DNA from: Thiotrichaceae bacterium
GTDB taxonomy: Bacteria; Pseudomonadota; Gammaproteobacteria; Beggiatoales; Beggiatoaceae
DNA: 64,000 bases
Assembly (NCBI GenBank): GCA_028688145.1
Contig: JAQTYU010000002.1
Span: 186,001 to 250,000 of the forward strand
Direction: 5' to 3'
The notes below the pieces were generated by a model. The model was given only the letters and a program-made list of their open reading frames with translations, did not search any database and was not told the DNA's origin. This document shows, piece after piece, positions 43,221 through 54,321 of the stretch (the first letter of the stretch is position 1; each line of letters opens with the position of its first letter). The position numbers and the translations under genes were made by a program.

Positions 43221-43640
43221 ATGGCTAGAACGACTGCGAGTTTTTCATGGAGTTTCTTTTTCCTGCGCTTTTTATTGGCAATTATCGTGGTTTTTGGCAC
43301 GTATAACCCCAGCGGGTTATCTTATACCCATTGGGCTTTAATCGACTTGCACAGCTTCAATGTGGTTAAGGCTTTAGTGGGCTTGTTATTATTGGGTGGC
43401 TGGGGCGTGCTCTTACATGCAACCTATCATTCATTGGGCGTGATTGGCTTGGTGATGGTCACTTTATTTTTCAGTTTGTTGTTCTGGTTTTTATTAGATG
43501 TGGGTAAAAATTGGTTGCCTACGAATTCACACGTAATCCAATATGTTTTATTGTTAGTGGTCTCGTTTGTGCTGGTGATTGGGGTAGTCTGGTCACATCT
43601 GTATCGCAAGCTTACAGGACAGATTGACGTCGCTGATTAA
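43221..43640 (+). CDS. DUF6524-type small membrane protein
   Basis: A 139-residue protein with four predicted membrane helices: about 10-27, 50-66, 72-92 and 104-126. The sequence RFLLAIIVVFGTYNPSGLSYTHW, cited as VFGTYNPSGLSYTHW, with LVGLLLLGGW after it, matches the proteobacterial DUF6524 family of unknown role. A TAAGGAAT ribosome binding site precedes the ATG, and a good terminator follows, so it is a single-gene unit. hemE upstream is separated by 79 bp, which contain a possible promoter. Confidence 0.8.
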   Translation: MARTTASFSWSFFFLRFLLAIIVVFGTYNPSGLSYTHWALIDLHSFNVVKALVGLLLLGGWGVLLHATYHSLGVIGLVMVTLFFSLLFWFLLDVGKNWLPTNSHVIQYVLLLVVSFVLVIGVVWSHLYRKLTGQIDVAD

Positions 43641-43699
43641 GTTAAGGCGTGTCATATTCGCTACACATAGATAGCGTAAAGTCATCGGATGAATAGAGG

Positions 43700-43728
43700 G
43701 GGTGGGCAAATCTAGCTCACCCTTTTTT
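43700..43728 (+). terminator. Intrinsic terminator after the DUF6524 gene
   Basis: GGGTGGGC (43700-43707) pairs with GCTCACCC (43715-43722), with one G-T pair, and is followed by six T residues. Confidence 0.85.
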
Positions 43729-43981
43729 ATGGGCTGAATCTAGCCGTCAATCCTTTAACTGAAAATCCCCAAATTTTCAGACAATTGTACTTCGAGAGAG
43801 AACATAAACCAGACCGCGAATAGGCTCGCATTTATATGGGTAATTACCTATGCTTAACAGGCATGTATTTATCTGTATGTTCAGATTTATAAAATAACTC
43901 AGTCTTCAATAGTCTCCTGCGGTTACGCATGAGCATCGATCTAGAAAATATCTTCTGATATTGATTGTGTAGGGTCTATTT
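43729..43981. other. Leader region of the hybrid kinase gene
   Basis: About 250 bp without a gene between the terminator and the kinase start. It must hold the kinase promoter, but no convincing -35/-10 pair or operator could be singled out. Confidence 0.4.
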
Positions 43982-46900
43982 ATGGATAACGGGTTTACTT
44001 TAGATTGGTTCGCGCTTAGCCCCAATATACTCTGCTTGTTCGACGCACAGGGTCGCTTACACGCGGTGAATCCTGCTTGGGAACAACAAGTGGGCGTTTC
44101 CATTGCACAGGTCGATAATTGGTTTGAATTACTGCATCCCGTAGAACATGCCGCTAGCCTACAGGCAGTGCTTGAATTAGCCAGCACACCAGAACAAAAC
44201 CTGTGTTTAGATACCCGTTACTTGCATCAAAAACAGCATTATCACTGGCTACAATGGCAAATTAAATATCTACCCGAGCGTCAACTGTACTGCGCAAGTG
44301 CAAGCAATATCAGTGCTTATAAAACCGCGCCAAACCCGATTCCTATCGAACCTGTATTGTCTGAACCTGAAGCGGTGCTCGACAGTTTGTTCAAAGCAAT
44401 GCCTGTCGGCATCTGCGTCACCAATCCACAAGGTTATTTTGTTCAGGTTAATCCCGCATTTTGCCAATTATATGGTTACACGCCGCAGGAATTGATCGGG
44501 CAACATGTCACCCTAATTTTGCCCCCCGAACATCGCGTTATTTTGGGCGAATTACATGAAAGCTTTTTCCATACCATCGAGAAAAAATTACATCGCTACT
44601 TGCCCGCCCTACACCATGATGGCAGCATTTTTGATGTCGAAATTTATGCACGTATTGTTGAATTTGCCGAGCACGCTTTAAACATCACCTTGTTTATCGA
44701 TGTCACTGAAAAGTTGCAAACCGAAGTGGCATTGCATAAACAACAAGAAGCATTTGAAACGATTTTTAATTCCGTCCCCAGCATGATTTGGTATTCTGAT
44801 ATCAATCATGTCGTCATGCGTGCCAATCAAGCCTTTGCACGCTTTTTAAATTTGCCCATTTCTGCCATCGAAGGGCAAACCCTGCAACAATTGCTACCGC
44901 AGCGTAATCCTGAATATCAACTGCGGAATGCAGAAATTTTACGTACCCGCCAAGCCGTTTATGGCTGCAAAGAATGTTTAACCCTGCCATCAGGAGAACA
45001 TCGCTGGTTACAAATTGATAAAGTGCCTTATCATGATGCAGAAGGGCAAGTGACAGGCATTATTGCAATTGCGGTCGATGTCACTGACTACATCATTACC
45101 ACCCACGCTTTGCAAGAAAGCCAAGAACGTTACGCTTTGGCAGTGAGTGCCAGCAAAACCGCCATTTTTGATTACAACATTGTCCAAAAGTCTTTATATT
45201 TAGACCCGCACTTTATCAGTTTAATGGGCTATTTACCCAACCCAATGCCGCTTAATAGTGATGAATGGCGTGCAATCATTCATCCTGAAGATTATGCACA
45301 TGTTCATCAAAGCAGTTGCGCATATATTGAACAAAATATTCCAGATTATTCTTTAGAATTCCGCTTATTAGACGCACAAGCCCACACCCGTTGGGTGTAT
45401 CTGCATGGGCATTTAGTCAAAGATGAAAATGGTGAATCCACGCGTGTACTCGGCACAATTACCGACATCACCACCCGCAAAAAGACCGCAGACAGCCTAC
45501 ATCAACATGAAATTGCTTTGCGTAACAGCGAGCATTATCTGCAAACCGTCCTCAGTAACACCCCAATCAGTCTGTTCACCATCGACATGCGTGGGATTTA
45601 CACCTTCTCGCGCGGCAAAGGTTTAAGCTTATTCAATTTACGAGAAGATGAATTAGTTGGTAAATCTGCGTTTGAACTCAACCGCTACTATCCGCATGTG
45701 ATTGCAGACATTCAACGCGCCTTAAAAGGCGAAACCTTTTCCAGCGTACTATGGCGCAACGAACTGGCATTTGAAACCAAATACACCCCGCTGTTCAACG
45801 AACGTAATGAGCTAATTGGCACCGTCAGCGTCTTCATTGACATCACTGAATACAAACGCACCGAACAAGCCCTGCAAAAACAAGTGCAACAAAACCGCTC
45901 GATTTTACAAAGCTCAATGGACGGTTTTTGTATGACCGATTTGAGCGGGCGTTTTTTTGAAGTGAATCCCGCTTTTTGTACGTTGTTAGGTTACAGTCGT
46001 GAATATTTATTGGGCACGTACTTGGCGGAAGTTGCCGCCCCCGATGCTGTCGATTCGCTAGAACATATTTTGAGCGCGTTAATCACCAAACATACGGCAC
46101 GTTTTGAAACCCGTTTAAAACATTGTTTAGGCTCGGTGCTGGACGTTGAAGTGAGCAGCAATCTCGTACAAATTGCTGAAGAAAAAGTATTTTTAATTTT
46201 TACCCGTGACATTAGTTTGCGCAAACGGGGTGAAGCTGAATTACGTCAAGCCAAAGAATTGGCGGAAGTTGCCAACCGCGCAAAAAGTGAATTTTTAGCC
46301 GCCATGAGCCACGAAATTCGCACGCCCATGAATGCGGTGATTGGCGTGACTGATTTATTATCTAACACTACCCTCACCCCGCAACAACAGCGTTATGCGG
46401 AAATGATTAAAACCTCGGGGGAAAATTTACTTAATGTTATCAATGATATTTTAGACTTTTCTAAAATTGAAGCGGGCAAATTGGTGTTAGAACACATCGA
46501 ATTTGATTTAACCCGTGTCACTAATGAAGTAATTGATTTATTTGGTATTGCTGCTTACAGTAAGGGTTTAAAACTCGCTTGCCGTATGCCACAACAAATG
46601 CCCTCTTGTTATTTACACGGTGATCCCAGCCGTTTAAAACAGGTGTTAAACAATCTCATCGGCAACTCGCTGAAATTCACCGAGCAAGGTGAAATTGTGT
46701 TGACTGTCAGTATGCTTGCCGAGTATGAACAATGTGTTAGTTTATGTTTTGAAGTGACTGATACAGGGATTGGAATCAGCCCTGAGACAATTAAAAGTTT
46801 ATTTCAGGCTTTTTCACAAGCCGACAGTTCGACTACGCGGCGCTTTGGGGGCACGGGTTTAGGTTTGACAATTTCCCGCCGCCTCATTCAAATGATGGGC

Positions 46901-48274
46901 GGTGATATTGGGGTGCATAGCGTTGTAGATAAAGGCAGCACCTTCTGGTTTAACCTGCGCTTTGATAAATCTTGCCGCAGTTTGCCGAACTTGCTGGATT
47001 CTCATAAGGTCAACAGCAGCCAATTACAACAATTGCGGGTGTTGATTGTCGATGACTACGCCACCAATCGTGAAATTTTACAAACCCAAATTCAACATTG
47101 GGGGCTGGAAGCAGAAACCGCCCTCAGTGGAGCGCAGGGGTTGCAGCGTTTAAAAGACAGTTTATTGCAGACCCATCCTTATGATTTAGCAATTATTGAT
47201 TACATGATGCCTGATATGGATGGCGTGGAATTGGCGCGGCATATTCGTGCCATCCCGCGCTTGAGCCAATTGCCAATTATCATGTTGACTTCGGTTTATC
47301 AAATGCACAGCGGTGACGAGTTAAAACAATTAATTAACTTATGCCTGCATAAACCTGTGAATCAGGGCAATTTATTCAATGCCTTATTGCAAACGATGGG
47401 GCTAGTCAAAGCAGAGAATAAAGAGCTTAGTGCGGGTGAGCACGAAATTTCGTTAACCACCACACAGTTTTGGCATGTATTGTTAGCCGAAGATAATGTC
47501 ATCAACAAGGAAGTCGCGGCTGAAATGCTCAAAAATTTGGGTGCGAAAATAACTTGGGTAGAAAATGGTCAGCAGGCGTTATCTGCGGTGCAACAGCAAG
47601 ATTTTGATTTAATTCTGATGGATTGTCACATGCCAATTATGGATGGTTTCGCTGCCACCCAACAGCTCAAAACTTGGTTTAAGCACCATCATATTCCTAA
47701 ACCACCGCCGATTATCGCGCTCACAGCCAATGCCATGCAGGGCGATAAAGAACGCTGTTTACAAAGTGGTATGGATGATTATTTGAGTAAACCGATTAAA
47801 ACCCAAGATTTATATGCAATGGTGCGCCATTGGTTGCCGCATTTATACGTGAAACCTATCTCTCGACCCCCAATTTTACCGCTGTCGCTTATACCTTCTA
47901 CGTATAATCAGCAAGTGGTACTTGATCTGCATTATTTAGCACAAATGCGGCTTGAAATGCGAACGCGCGGTATTGAACGCTTAATTGATTTATATTTGCA
48001 AGAAGTGCCGAATTACATCAAAGCCGTGCATCAAGCTGTGGAAAGTGAAGATTATGAAACTTTATACATGGCGGCGCACAAGTTGAAAGGCAGCAGTGTG
48101 AATATGGGCGCATCGCAAATTGTGCAACTGTGTTTAGAATTGGAAACCGCTGCCCGTAGTCACAGTTTGATACAAGCCCGTAGTTTAGCGGCGTGTTTAA
48201 GTCCTGTATTAATTCAATTAAAAGCGGCATTATTGGCGCAGAAAGCACAATATGCGGAAGAAACGCGTTCCTAA
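43982..48274 (+). CDS. Hybrid sensor histidine kinase with six PAS, two receivers and HPt
   Basis: A 1430-residue soluble sensor kinase with a complete internal phosphorelay. Six PAS/PAC units span about residues 1-760 (PAC ends include [46 protein letters not shown]). The HisKA H-box is SHEIRTPMN with His777. The ATPase domain has [17 protein letters not shown] and [14 protein letters not shown]. Receiver 1 has Asp1073 in [14 protein letters not shown], receiver 2 has Asp1214 in [14 protein letters not shown], and the HPt domain has His1366 in AAHKLKGSS. No membrane helix, so the signal is cytoplasmic. No response regulator or target gene is adjacent. Its third PAS resembles the eighth PAS of the output-less protein upstream. 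Confidence 0.93.
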   Translation: MDNGFTLDWFALSPNILCLFDAQGRLHAVNPAWEQQVGVSIAQVDNWFELLHPVEHAASLQAVLELASTPEQNLCLDTRYLHQKQHYHWLQWQIKYLPERQLYCASASNISAYKTAPNPIPIEPVLSEPEAVLDSLFKAMPVGICVTNPQGYFVQVNPAFCQLYGYTPQELIGQHVTLILPPEHRVILGELHESFFHTIEKKLHRYLPALHHDGSIFDVEIYARIVEFAEHALNITLFIDVTEKLQTEVALHKQQEAFETIFNSVPSMIWYSDINHVVMRANQAFARFLNLPISAIEGQTLQQLLPQRNPEYQLRNAEILRTRQAVYGCKECLTLPSGEHRWLQIDKVPYHDAEGQVTGIIAIAVDVTDYIITTHALQESQERYALAVSASKTAIFDYNIVQKSLYLDPHFISLMGYLPNPMPLNSDEWRAIIHPEDYAHVHQSSCAYIEQNIPDYSLEFRLLDAQAHTRWVYLHGHLVKDENGESTRVLGTITDITTRKKTADSLHQHEIALRNSEHYLQTVLSNTPISLFTIDMRGIYTFSRGKGLSLFNLREDELVGKSAFELNRYYPHVIADIQRALKGETFSSVLWRNELAFETKYTPLFNERNELIGTVSVFIDITEYKRTEQALQKQVQQNRSILQSSMDGFCMTDLSGRFFEVNPAFCTLLGYSREYLLGTYLAEVAAPDAVDSLEHILSALITKHTARFETRLKHCLGSVLDVEVSSNLVQIAEEKVFLIFTRDISLRKRGEAELRQAKELAEVANRAKSEFLAAMSHEIRTPMNAVIGVTDLLSNTTLTPQQQRYAEMIKTSGENLLNVINDILDFSKIEAGKLVLEHIEFDLTRVTNEVIDLFGIAAYSKGLKLACRMPQQMPSCYLHGDPSRLKQVLNNLIGNSLKFTEQGEIVLTVSMLAEYEQCVSLCFEVTDTGIGISPETIKSLFQAFSQADSSTTRRFGGTGLGLTISRRLIQMMGGDIGVHSVVDKGSTFWFNLRFDKSCRSLPNLLDSHKVNSSQLQQLRVLIVDDYATNREILQTQIQHWGLEAETALSGAQGLQRLKDSLLQTHPYDLAIIDYMMPDMDGVELARHIRAIPRLSQLPIIMLTSVYQMHSGDELKQLINLCLHKPVNQGNLFNALLQTMGLVKAENKELSAGEHEISLTTTQFWHVLLAEDNVINKEVAAEMLKNLGAKITWVENGQQALSAVQQQDFDLILMDCHMPIMDGFAATQQLKTWFKHHHIPKPPPIIALTANAMQGDKERCLQSGMDDYLSKPIKTQDLYAMVRHWLPHLYVKPISRPPILPLSLIPSTYNQQVVLDLHYLAQMRLEMRTRGIERLIDLYLQEVPNYIKAVHQAVESEDYETLYMAAHKLKGSSVNMGASQIVQLCLELETAARSHSLIQARSLAACLSPVLIQLKAALLAQKAQYAEETRS

Positions 48275-48295
48275 GAAAGACCTTCTTTAAATTTT

Positions 48296-48328
48296 AGGAC
48301 TGGCAGTGCTTGGAGCACTGCCAGTCCT
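48296..48328. terminator. Strong hairpin between convergent genes
   Basis: AGGACTGGCAGTGC (48296-48309) and GCACTGCCAGTCCT (48315-48328) are perfectly complementary with a five-base loop. It lies between the ends of the kinase and glycosyltransferase genes. T-runs are missing on both sides, so it is either a Rho-aided terminator or a palindromic repeat. Confidence 0.6.
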
Positions 48329-48349
48329 TGAACCCTGTAGCATACGAAT

Positions 48350-49198
48350 TTACTTATTGTTTAAAGCCTGCGACGTAGCATATTGATTTAAACCTTGTTT
48401 TGCCAAAGTATGCGTGGTTTTCAAAATCTTCTGCAAACGTTGCCGATTATCGACTTCATGGCTGCGATCTTGTTCAGGATGCCACAAATGCAGCACAGGC
48501 ACAGCAAAACGTCCCTGTTTACGATGCGCCCCGCTACGAATCAAACGCACCACTAAATCTGCGTCCTCATGTCCCCAGCCTTGGAAACGTTCATCAAAGC
48601 CATTGATTTTAATTAAATCGGTGCGCCACGCTGCCAAATTACAAGTTTTTGCCCCTTGCCAACGTTTCGGCTGACGTTTCCGCAAAAAACTATCGGGCAA
48701 TCGCCACAATGGTAATAAGCGATTGATTCCACCTTGAAAGTAATGCTGTATCCATTGCTTTGCCTTCCATGTCCAAAACGGTTCTTGGGTGCTGATAATT
48801 TCTAAAGTCAAATGCTCGCCGAGCAAAATCCGATTGCCCGCCACAAACCAATTCTTTTCCGCTAAGTGTACATGCCGCTGAATAAAATCAGGAAAGGGCA
48901 CACAATCGCCATCCATGAAAATAATATATTCACCCTGCGCCACCGCTAAAGCCCGATTTCTCGCCATCGCCGCGCGAAAACCTTCATCAGTTTGCCAAAG
49001 ATGTTGCACAGGAAAATTGAGTTGGGGGCTGAGTTGCCTAATTAACTCGCGGGTTTCCGAGGTAGAACCATCGTCGGCGATAATCACCTCAAAACTAACA
49101 TTTTGTAATTGTTGAACTTGTAACGCCTGCAACACCAAAGCCAGCGTACTGGGGCGATTATAAGTGGTGAGAATGATGCTCAGATTTTTTGGTCGCAT
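48350..49198 (-). CDS. Family 2 glycosyltransferase with 7C-type C-terminal domain
   Basis: A 282-residue GT-A enzyme. LSIILTTYNRPSTLALVLQAL and FEVIIADDGSTSETREL form the nucleotide-binding half, YIIFMDGDCVP has the DxD metal site, and GFDERFQGWGHEDADLVVRL is the motif of the galactosyltransferase-type C-terminal domain (Glyco_transf_7C), as in chondroitin-polymerase-like enzymes. Its start overlaps the upstream glycosyltransferase gene by 41 bp, so the two are one translational unit. A role in lipopolysaccharide core or capsule is inferred; the sugar is unknown. Confidence 0.87.
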   Translation of the reverse strand: MRPKNLSIILTTYNRPSTLALVLQALQVQQLQNVSFEVIIADDGSTSETRELIRQLSPQLNFPVQHLWQTDEGFRAAMARNRALAVAQGEYIIFMDGDCVPFPDFIQRHVHLAEKNWFVAGNRILLGEHLTLEIISTQEPFWTWKAKQWIQHYFQGGINRLLPLWRLPDSFLRKRQPKRWQGAKTCNLAAWRTDLIKINGFDERFQGWGHEDADLVVRLIRSGAHRKQGRFAVPVLHLWHPEQDRSHEVDNRQRLQKILKTTHTLAKQGLNQYATSQALNNK

Positions 49199-49943
49199 GT
49201 TCTTGTAAATACATTAGTTTTAAATAGCGGTAGTACGTGCCTTCTGCATTTGAGACTGCCAACATGAAGCCTTCACGCCCATCTAAAAAGCCCGCACGTA
49301 AAATATAAGTGCGAAAAAACGTCCACAGTCCATGAAAAATTGCTTGGCGTAAACTGCCTCGTTTGCCGCGTTGGAAACGCATTTGCGCGCTGGCAGTGGA
49401 GTACGCATCGACTTTGGCGAGCACTTCTTCCAAAGACGAAAATGAATAATGCAATAAGGGCGTGTTTAATGTGCCTTGCGTGCCTGTTAATAGCTGCAAT
49501 TGTTCATGTACCAAGTCATCGCTAAAGCGGGCGGCATTGCGTCGAAATAAGCGTAGCACGTAATCGGGTGACCAGCCACTGTGTTTAATCCAACGACCGC
49601 AATAACAGGATTGGCGCGGAATTTGGAAAGCAGCGTGCGACTGGGTTAAAGCGTTTAAAATTGCTTGTTTTAACGCAGGCGTGACTTCTTCATCGGCATC
49701 AAGGGATAAAATCCAGTCGCCTTGCGCATAACTCAAGGCACGATTTTTCTGCACCCCGAAGCCTTGCCAATCGGTATTAATAAAAATTTTGTCGGTGAAA
49801 ACACGAGCGCGGGTGAGGGTATCATCGACGCTGCCTGAATCGAGAATAATAATCTCATCAGCCCAACTCACCGAAGTTAAACAACGGCTAATATGGGCAG
49901 CAGCGTTTTTCGTGATGATAACAACAGAAAGGCGGGGTGGCAT
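49158..49943 (-). CDS. WaaE/KdtX-like glycosyltransferase
   Basis: A 261-residue GT2 protein with the pattern of lipopolysaccharide core beta-1,4-glucosyltransferases: LSVVIITKNAAAHISRCL, WADEIIILDSGSVDDT, GFGVQKNRAL and ILSLDADEEVTP with the DxD-like metal site, then CYCGRWIKHSGWSPDYVLRLF, cited as WIKHSGWSPDYVLRLF. The ATG begins right at the end of the T-run of the ribosomal-operon terminator, and no Shine-Dalgarno sequence is visible. No later Met keeps the first beta strand, so this start is probably right and the gene depends on readthrough or on an unusual start. Confidence 0.87.
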   Translation of the reverse strand: MPPRLSVVIITKNAAAHISRCLTSVSWADEIIILDSGSVDDTLTRARVFTDKIFINTDWQGFGVQKNRALSYAQGDWILSLDADEEVTPALKQAILNALTQSHAAFQIPRQSCYCGRWIKHSGWSPDYVLRLFRRNAARFSDDLVHEQLQLLTGTQGTLNTPLLHYSFSSLEEVLAKVDAYSTASAQMRFQRGKRGSLRQAIFHGLWTFFRTYILRAGFLDGREGFMLAVSNAEGTYYRYLKLMYLQEHATKKSEHHSHHL

Positions 49944-49968
49944 AAAAAAACCGAGGTTTCCCTCGGCT
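49944..49968 (-). terminator. Intrinsic terminator of the ribosomal protein operon
   Basis: On the minus strand CCGAGG-GAAA-CCTCGG is followed by seven T residues. The GAAA tetraloop and T-run make it a canonical terminator, directly after rplQ. The T-run touches the start codon of the downstream glycosyltransferase gene. Confidence 0.93.
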
Positions 49969-49972
49969 TTAC

Positions 49973-50347
49973 TTAAGCTTGTACAGCGTCAGGTCTGTCA
50001 ACTAATTCAACGATAGCTAAAGGAGCTTTGTCGCCGGGACGGAAACCGCATTTCAGAATGCGTAAATAACCACCGGGACGAGCCTTATAACGAGGCCCTA
50101 ATTCGTTGAATAATTTGGTCACGATTTCACGATCACGTAAGCGTGCAAAAGCTAAACGACGCTTGGCAACGGTGTCTTCCTTTGCCAAAGTGATTAAAGG
50201 TTCTGCCACACGGCGCAGTTCTTTAGCCTTAGGTAAGGTCGTGGTAATGATTTCATGACGCATTAACGCAGCAGCTAAGTTTTTAAACAAAGCTTTGCGG
50301 TGACTGCTGTTACGATTAAGCTGTTTTCCAGAAAGACGGTGACGCAT
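49973..50347 (-). CDS. rplQ: 50S ribosomal protein L17
   Basis: 124 residues. [20 protein letters not shown] and [17 protein letters not shown] are the L17 hallmarks; L17 sits at the base of the large subunit near the exit tunnel. Last gene of the alpha operon, 13 bp after rpoA. The C-terminal [11 protein letters not shown] is intact. Confidence 0.97.
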   Translation of the reverse strand: MRHRLSGKQLNRNSSHRKALFKNLAAALMRHEIITTTLPKAKELRRVAEPLITLAKEDTVAKRRLAFARLRDREIVTKLFNELGPRYKARPGGYLRILKCGFRPGDKAPLAIVELVDRPDAVQA

Positions 50348-50360
50348 AATTCTATCCTAA

Positions 50361-51353
50361 TCAAGAATGGCTTTGAGTTTGATCGTAAAGTCCGGGCGGT
50401 GGCCAATTATCCAAACGCATCCCTAATGACAAGCCCCGTGAGGCTAAGACATCTTTGATTTCCGTCAGGGATTTTTTGCCCAAGTTTGGAGTCTTTAACA
50501 ACTCGTTTTCCGTCTTTTGGATCAAATCACCAATATAGTAAATATTCTCTGCCTTCAAACAATTAGCAGAACGTACCGTCAACTCGAGTTCGTCCACAGG
50601 ACGCAGGAGAATGGGGTCAATATCCACTTGTTCAGGCTTACTTTCAGTTTCCACTTTGCCTTGTAAATCGACAATCACGGAAAGCTGGTCTTGTAAAATG
50701 CTCGCTGCTTGACGGATGGCGGGTTCTGGATCAATCGTACCGTTAGTTTCCAACTCAATAATGAGTCGGTCTAAGTTTGTGCGTTGTTCCACCCGTGCAT
50801 TTTCGACACGGTAAGCAACCCGAATCACGGGGCTAAAGGAGGCATCTAACTTTAGACTGCCAATCGGCGTATCTTCTTCAAGACGCTGACTGGCAGGACG
50901 ATAACCCCGTCCTAAAACCACCCGCAATTCCATGCTCAATTCACCTGATTTGGTCAGGTTCGCAAGGACATGTTTAGGATTCATGATTTCGACATCATGA
51001 TCGGTTGCTATGTCAGAAGCGTAAATCGTACAGGGTCCTTTTTTACTCAACCGCAATAACATTTCACTGCGTCCGTGCATACGGATTGAAACGCCTTTGA
51101 GATTGAGCAAAATTTCCGTCACATCTTCTTGTACCCCTTCGATGGTAGTGTATTCATGCAACACCCCATCGATTTTGGCTTCGACAATCGCAGCCCCGGG
51201 TAAAGATGATAGCAGCACTCGTCTGAGGGCGTTGCCTAAAGTGTATCCAAAACCCCGATCTAATGGTTCTAAGGTAACTTCGGCGGTGGTGTCGCTGAGT
51301 TTCTTAACATTCACCACACGCGGCTTTAATAATTCCGTGAGATTGGATTGCAT
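50361..51353 (-). CDS. rpoA: RNA polymerase alpha subunit
   Basis: 330 residues, the usual length. The N-terminal assembly domain has [20 protein letters not shown] and the beta-contact YRPASQR; the C-terminal domain has [20 protein letters not shown], in which the Arg of VRSANCLK is the UP-element contact in E. coli. It lies in the usual position between rpsD and rplQ. The C-terminal tail ([15 protein letters not shown]) is slightly longer than in E. coli. Confidence 0.98.
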   Translation of the reverse strand: MQSNLTELLKPRVVNVKKLSDTTAEVTLEPLDRGFGYTLGNALRRVLLSSLPGAAIVEAKIDGVLHEYTTIEGVQEDVTEILLNLKGVSIRMHGRSEMLLRLSKKGPCTIYASDIATDHDVEIMNPKHVLANLTKSGELSMELRVVLGRGYRPASQRLEEDTPIGSLKLDASFSPVIRVAYRVENARVEQRTNLDRLIIELETNGTIDPEPAIRQAASILQDQLSVIVDLQGKVETESKPEQVDIDPILLRPVDELELTVRSANCLKAENIYYIGDLIQKTENELLKTPNLGKKSLTEIKDVLASRGLSLGMRLDNWPPPGLYDQTQSHS

Positions 51354-51380
51354 AGCATTCCCTCTTGAAGAGACAAAGGA

Positions 51381-52001
51381 TTACTTCGAGTACAACTCAA
51401 CAACGAGTTGTTCGTTGATGTCGCTAGGCAATTCCATACGCTCAGGCGCTGCTTTGAAAACCCCTTGCATCTTATCGCTATCTACTTCAACCCATTCGGG
51501 GAAACCATATTCTTGTGCGCTGGTTAAGGATGCCTTAATCCGCAATTGAGTACGGCTCTTTTCACGAATGCTAATTACGTCTTTAGCGTGCACTTGGTAA
51601 GAAGCGATGTTCACTGTCTTGCCATTTACGGCAATTGCCTTGTGGCTGACTAATTGGCGAGCTTCTGCGCGAGTGACTGCAAAACCCATACGATAGACCA
51701 CGTTGTCTAAACGGCATTCCAACAAACGCAACAAGTTTTCACCAGTAGAACCTTTACGGCTGCTGGCGGTTGCGTAGTAGTTTGCGAATTGACGTTCTAA
51801 CACGCCATACAATCTACGTAATTTTTGCTTTTCACGTAACTGGGTCGCATAGTCAGATAAACGTTGACGCTTATCCCCATGTTGCCCGGGTACTTTATCT
51901 AATTTGCACTTGCTGTCTAAGGCACGTGCACGACTCTTTAAAAATAAGTCAACCCCTTCACGGCGGCTTAACTTACACTTAGGACCTAAATATCTTGCCA
52001 T
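51381..52001 (-). CDS. rpsD: 30S ribosomal protein S4
   Basis: 206 residues. [16 protein letters not shown] at the N-terminus and the S4 RNA-binding domain [20 protein letters not shown] with [12 protein letters not shown]4 initiates assembly of the 16S 5' domain, and in E. coli it represses its own alpha operon. It has no four-cysteine zinc site, as expected for this form. Confidence 0.98.
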   Translation of the reverse strand: MARYLGPKCKLSRREGVDLFLKSRARALDSKCKLDKVPGQHGDKRQRLSDYATQLREKQKLRRLYGVLERQFANYYATASSRKGSTGENLLRLLECRLDNVVYRMGFAVTRAEARQLVSHKAIAVNGKTVNIASYQVHAKDVISIREKSRTQLRIKASLTSAQEYGFPEWVEVDSDKMQGVFKAAPERMELPSDINEQLVVELYSK

Positions 52002-52012
52002 GCGCGCTCTCC

Positions 52013-52411
52013 TTAGACTCTACGCTTTTTCGGTGGGCGGCAACCGTTATGGGGAATCGGTGTCACGTCCACAATGCTGATAATCTTAAAGCCATTAGCG
52101 TTTAAGGCACGAACTGCGGATTCACGACCTGGACCTGGTCCTTTAATGCGGACTTCCAGATTCTTCAAACCAAATTCCTTGACCACGTTGCTGACGCGCT
52201 CGGCAGCGACTTGCGCTGCGAAGGGGGTGCTTTTCCGTGAACCACGGAAACCGCTGCCACCTGACGTTGCCCAACCGAGGGCATTGCCTTGACGATCGGT
52301 AATCGTGATGATCGTATTGTTAAAAGAGGCATGGATGTGGGCGATCCCATCCGTTACCGTCTTTTTTACCCGTTTGCGGGTACGTGCTGCTGCTGGTGCT
52401 GTCTTTGCCAT
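52013..52411 (-). CDS. rpsK: 30S ribosomal protein S11
   Basis: 132 residues. [19 protein letters not shown] and [20 protein letters not shown], with the C-terminal [19 protein letters not shown]11 lines the platform next to the mRNA exit. It lies 11 bp before rpsD and 15 bp after rpsM. Confidence 0.98.
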   Translation of the reverse strand: MAKTAPAAARTRKRVKKTVTDGIAHIHASFNNTIITITDRQGNALGWATSGGSGFRGSRKSTPFAAQVAAERVSNVVKEFGLKNLEVRIKGPGPGRESAVRALNANGFKIISIVDVTPIPHNGCRPPKKRRV

Positions 52412-52426
52412 AGTGTGTCCGTGATT

Positions 52427-52783
52427 TTACTTACGTATCGCTTTACGAGGGCCCTTACGGGTACGAGCATTGGTGCGAGTGCGTTGACCGTGCATTGGTA
52501 AACCACGCCGATGCCGGATGCCGCGATAGCAGCCTAAATCCATCAAGCGCTTGATATTCATTGCGATTTCACGGCGCAAGTCACCTTCTACGTTGAATTT
52601 GGCAACTTCTGTACGCAAGGTTTCCAATTGACTTTCAGTCAATTCTTTGACTTTTACATCAGGGGCTATACCTGCTGCAGCGCAAATCTGACGCGCGCGT
52701 GTAGGACCGATACCATAAATCGCCGTCAAGGCAATGACCGTATGTTTTTGAACTGGGATATTGATACCCGCTATACGTGCCAT
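52427..52783 (-). CDS. rpsM: 30S ribosomal protein S13
   Basis: 118 residues. [20 protein letters not shown] at the start, the helix-two-turn-helix [12 protein letters not shown], and the basic tail [19 protein letters not shown] that contacts the P-site tRNA. First gene of the alpha operon; the 74-bp gap from rpmJ may hold the alpha promoter and S4 target. Confidence 0.98.
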   Translation of the reverse strand: MARIAGINIPVQKHTVIALTAIYGIGPTRARQICAAAGIAPDVKVKELTESQLETLRTEVAKFNVEGDLRREIAMNIKRLMDLGCYRGIRHRRGLPMHGQRTRTNARTRKGPRKAIRK

Positions 52784-52857
52784 AATTATTCCCCTAAGCG
52801 GTGGCTAGAGTTAAAAAAGTGTGAAATTTTATACAGTTTCATCATCAATTTCAACCT

Positions 52858-52971
52858 TTAACCTTGCCGTTGTTTATGCCGTGCATCGGTGCAGATAACG
52901 CGCACGATGTTCTTACGGCGAATGATTTTACAATTGCGACAAATTTTCTTTACTGAAGCCCGAACTTTCAT
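52858..52971 (-). CDS. rpmJ: 50S ribosomal protein L36
   Basis: A 37-residue gene too short for most gene tracks: [37 protein letters not shown]. Cys11, Cys14, Cys27 and His32 form the zinc ribbon of the zinc-bound L36 form. It lies 18 bp after secY and ends the spc operon in the gammaproteobacterial order. Confidence 0.96.
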   Translation of the reverse strand: MKVRASVKKICRNCKIIRRKNIVRVICTDARHKQRQG

Positions 52972-52989
52972 TTCTCATCTCCACACGCA

Positions 52990-54321
52990 TTAGCGCAATA
53001 TTGGGCGATTTCCACGTAAATTTGCTTTCCGCATCAGCCCTTCATATTGATGTGACATCAAATGGGCTTGCACCTGTGCCATGAAATCCATGACCACGAC
53101 GACGATAATCAGCAGAGAAGTTCCCCCAAAAGAGAATGGGACGTGCCATTGTAAGTGTAAAAACTCTGGCAACAAGGAAACGGCGGTGATATAAATCGCC
53201 CCTGCTAAGGTCAGCCGTGAAATGATTCTGTCAATATATTCGGCAGTTTGTTTACCGGGTCTCACCCCTGGAATAAACGCTCCCGATTTCTTGAGGTTAT
53301 CTGCTGTTTCTTTGGGATTAAATACCAAGGCGGTATAGAAGAAACAGAAGAAGATAATGGCAACAGCATACAGCATCACATATAAGGGTTGACCGGGTGA
53401 AAGCGTTTGAGAAAGTTCTTTTAACCATCCCATGCCCTCAGCACTTCCAAACCATCCCCCCAGCGTTGCGGGGAAAAGAATGATACTTGATGCAAAAATA
53501 GGTGGAATCACACCTGCCATATTGAGCTTCAAAGGCAAATGGCTGCTTTGCCCTGCGTACAATTTGTTTCCGATTTGGCGTTTCGCATAATTGACGGTAA
53601 TACGCCGTTGACCACGTTCCACAAACACCACGAAGGCTGTGACTGCTAATACAATGACAAACAATAATAAAACGGTTAGGAGGTGCATTTCGCCTGTACG
53701 GGCTAATTCTAATGTGCCCCCAATTGCGTGAGGTAAACCTGCCACAATCCCTGCAAAGATGATCATGGAAATCCCGTTACCAATGCCGCGTTCCGTAATT
53801 TGTTCGCCCAGCCACATTAAAAATAAAGTGCCTGTTACCAAGGTTGCGGTTGCAGTAACCCGAAATCCAATGCCTGATTCTATCACAACATTTTGACTTT
53901 CTAAGGCAATTGCAACACCCAACGCTTGAACCGTGGCTAAGATTAACGTGCCATATCGTGTGTATTGTGTAATCTTATGCCGACCTGACTCCCCTTCCTT
54001 ACGCAATTGTTCGAGTTTCGGAGAAACAATCGTTAATAATTGCATAATAATGGAGGCAGAAATATAGGGCATAATCCCTAACGCGAAGACCGAGAAACGT
54101 TCTAATGCGCCCCCTGAAAACATGTTAAACATGTCCAGAATGGTGCCACGTTGCTGGTCAAACATATGCGCTAAGGCAACTGGGTCAATTCCGGGCACGG
54201 GAATAAATGTCCCGATGCGGAATACAATTAGCGCACCTAACAGAAACAACAGACGTTGTCTAAGCTCGGTGAGCCGTCCTAGTTTTCCTAATTCACTGCC
54301 CGATAAGCCGCTGATAGCCAC
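52990..54321 (-). CDS. secY: Protein translocase subunit SecY
   Basis: 443 residues with ten membrane helices; channel subunit of Sec[12 protein letters not shown] in the first helix region, [19 protein letters not shown] and the cytoplasmic loop with [15 protein letters not shown]-like sequence all match. The start is GTG ([14 protein letters not shown]), immediately after the rplO stop codon with no gap, so it depends on coupled translation. It shows the bacterial long cytoplasmic loop with [18 protein letters not shown]. Confidence 0.97.
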   Translation of the reverse strand: MAISGLSGSELGKLGRLTELRQRLLFLLGALIVFRIGTFIPVPGIDPVALAHMFDQQRGTILDMFNMFSGGALERFSVFALGIMPYISASIIMQLLTIVSPKLEQLRKEGESGRHKITQYTRYGTLILATVQALGVAIALESQNVVIESGIGFRVTATATLVTGTLFLMWLGEQITERGIGNGISMIIFAGIVAGLPHAIGGTLELARTGEMHLLTVLLLFVIVLAVTAFVVFVERGQRRITVNYAKRQIGNKLYAGQSSHLPLKLNMAGVIPPIFASSIILFPATLGGWFGSAEGMGWLKELSQTLSPGQPLYVMLYAVAIIFFCFFYTALVFNPKETADNLKKSGAFIPGVRPGKQTAEYIDRIISRLTLAGAIYITAVSLLPEFLHLQWHVPFSFGGTSLLIIVVVVMDFMAQVQAHLMSHQYEGLMRKANLRGNRPILR

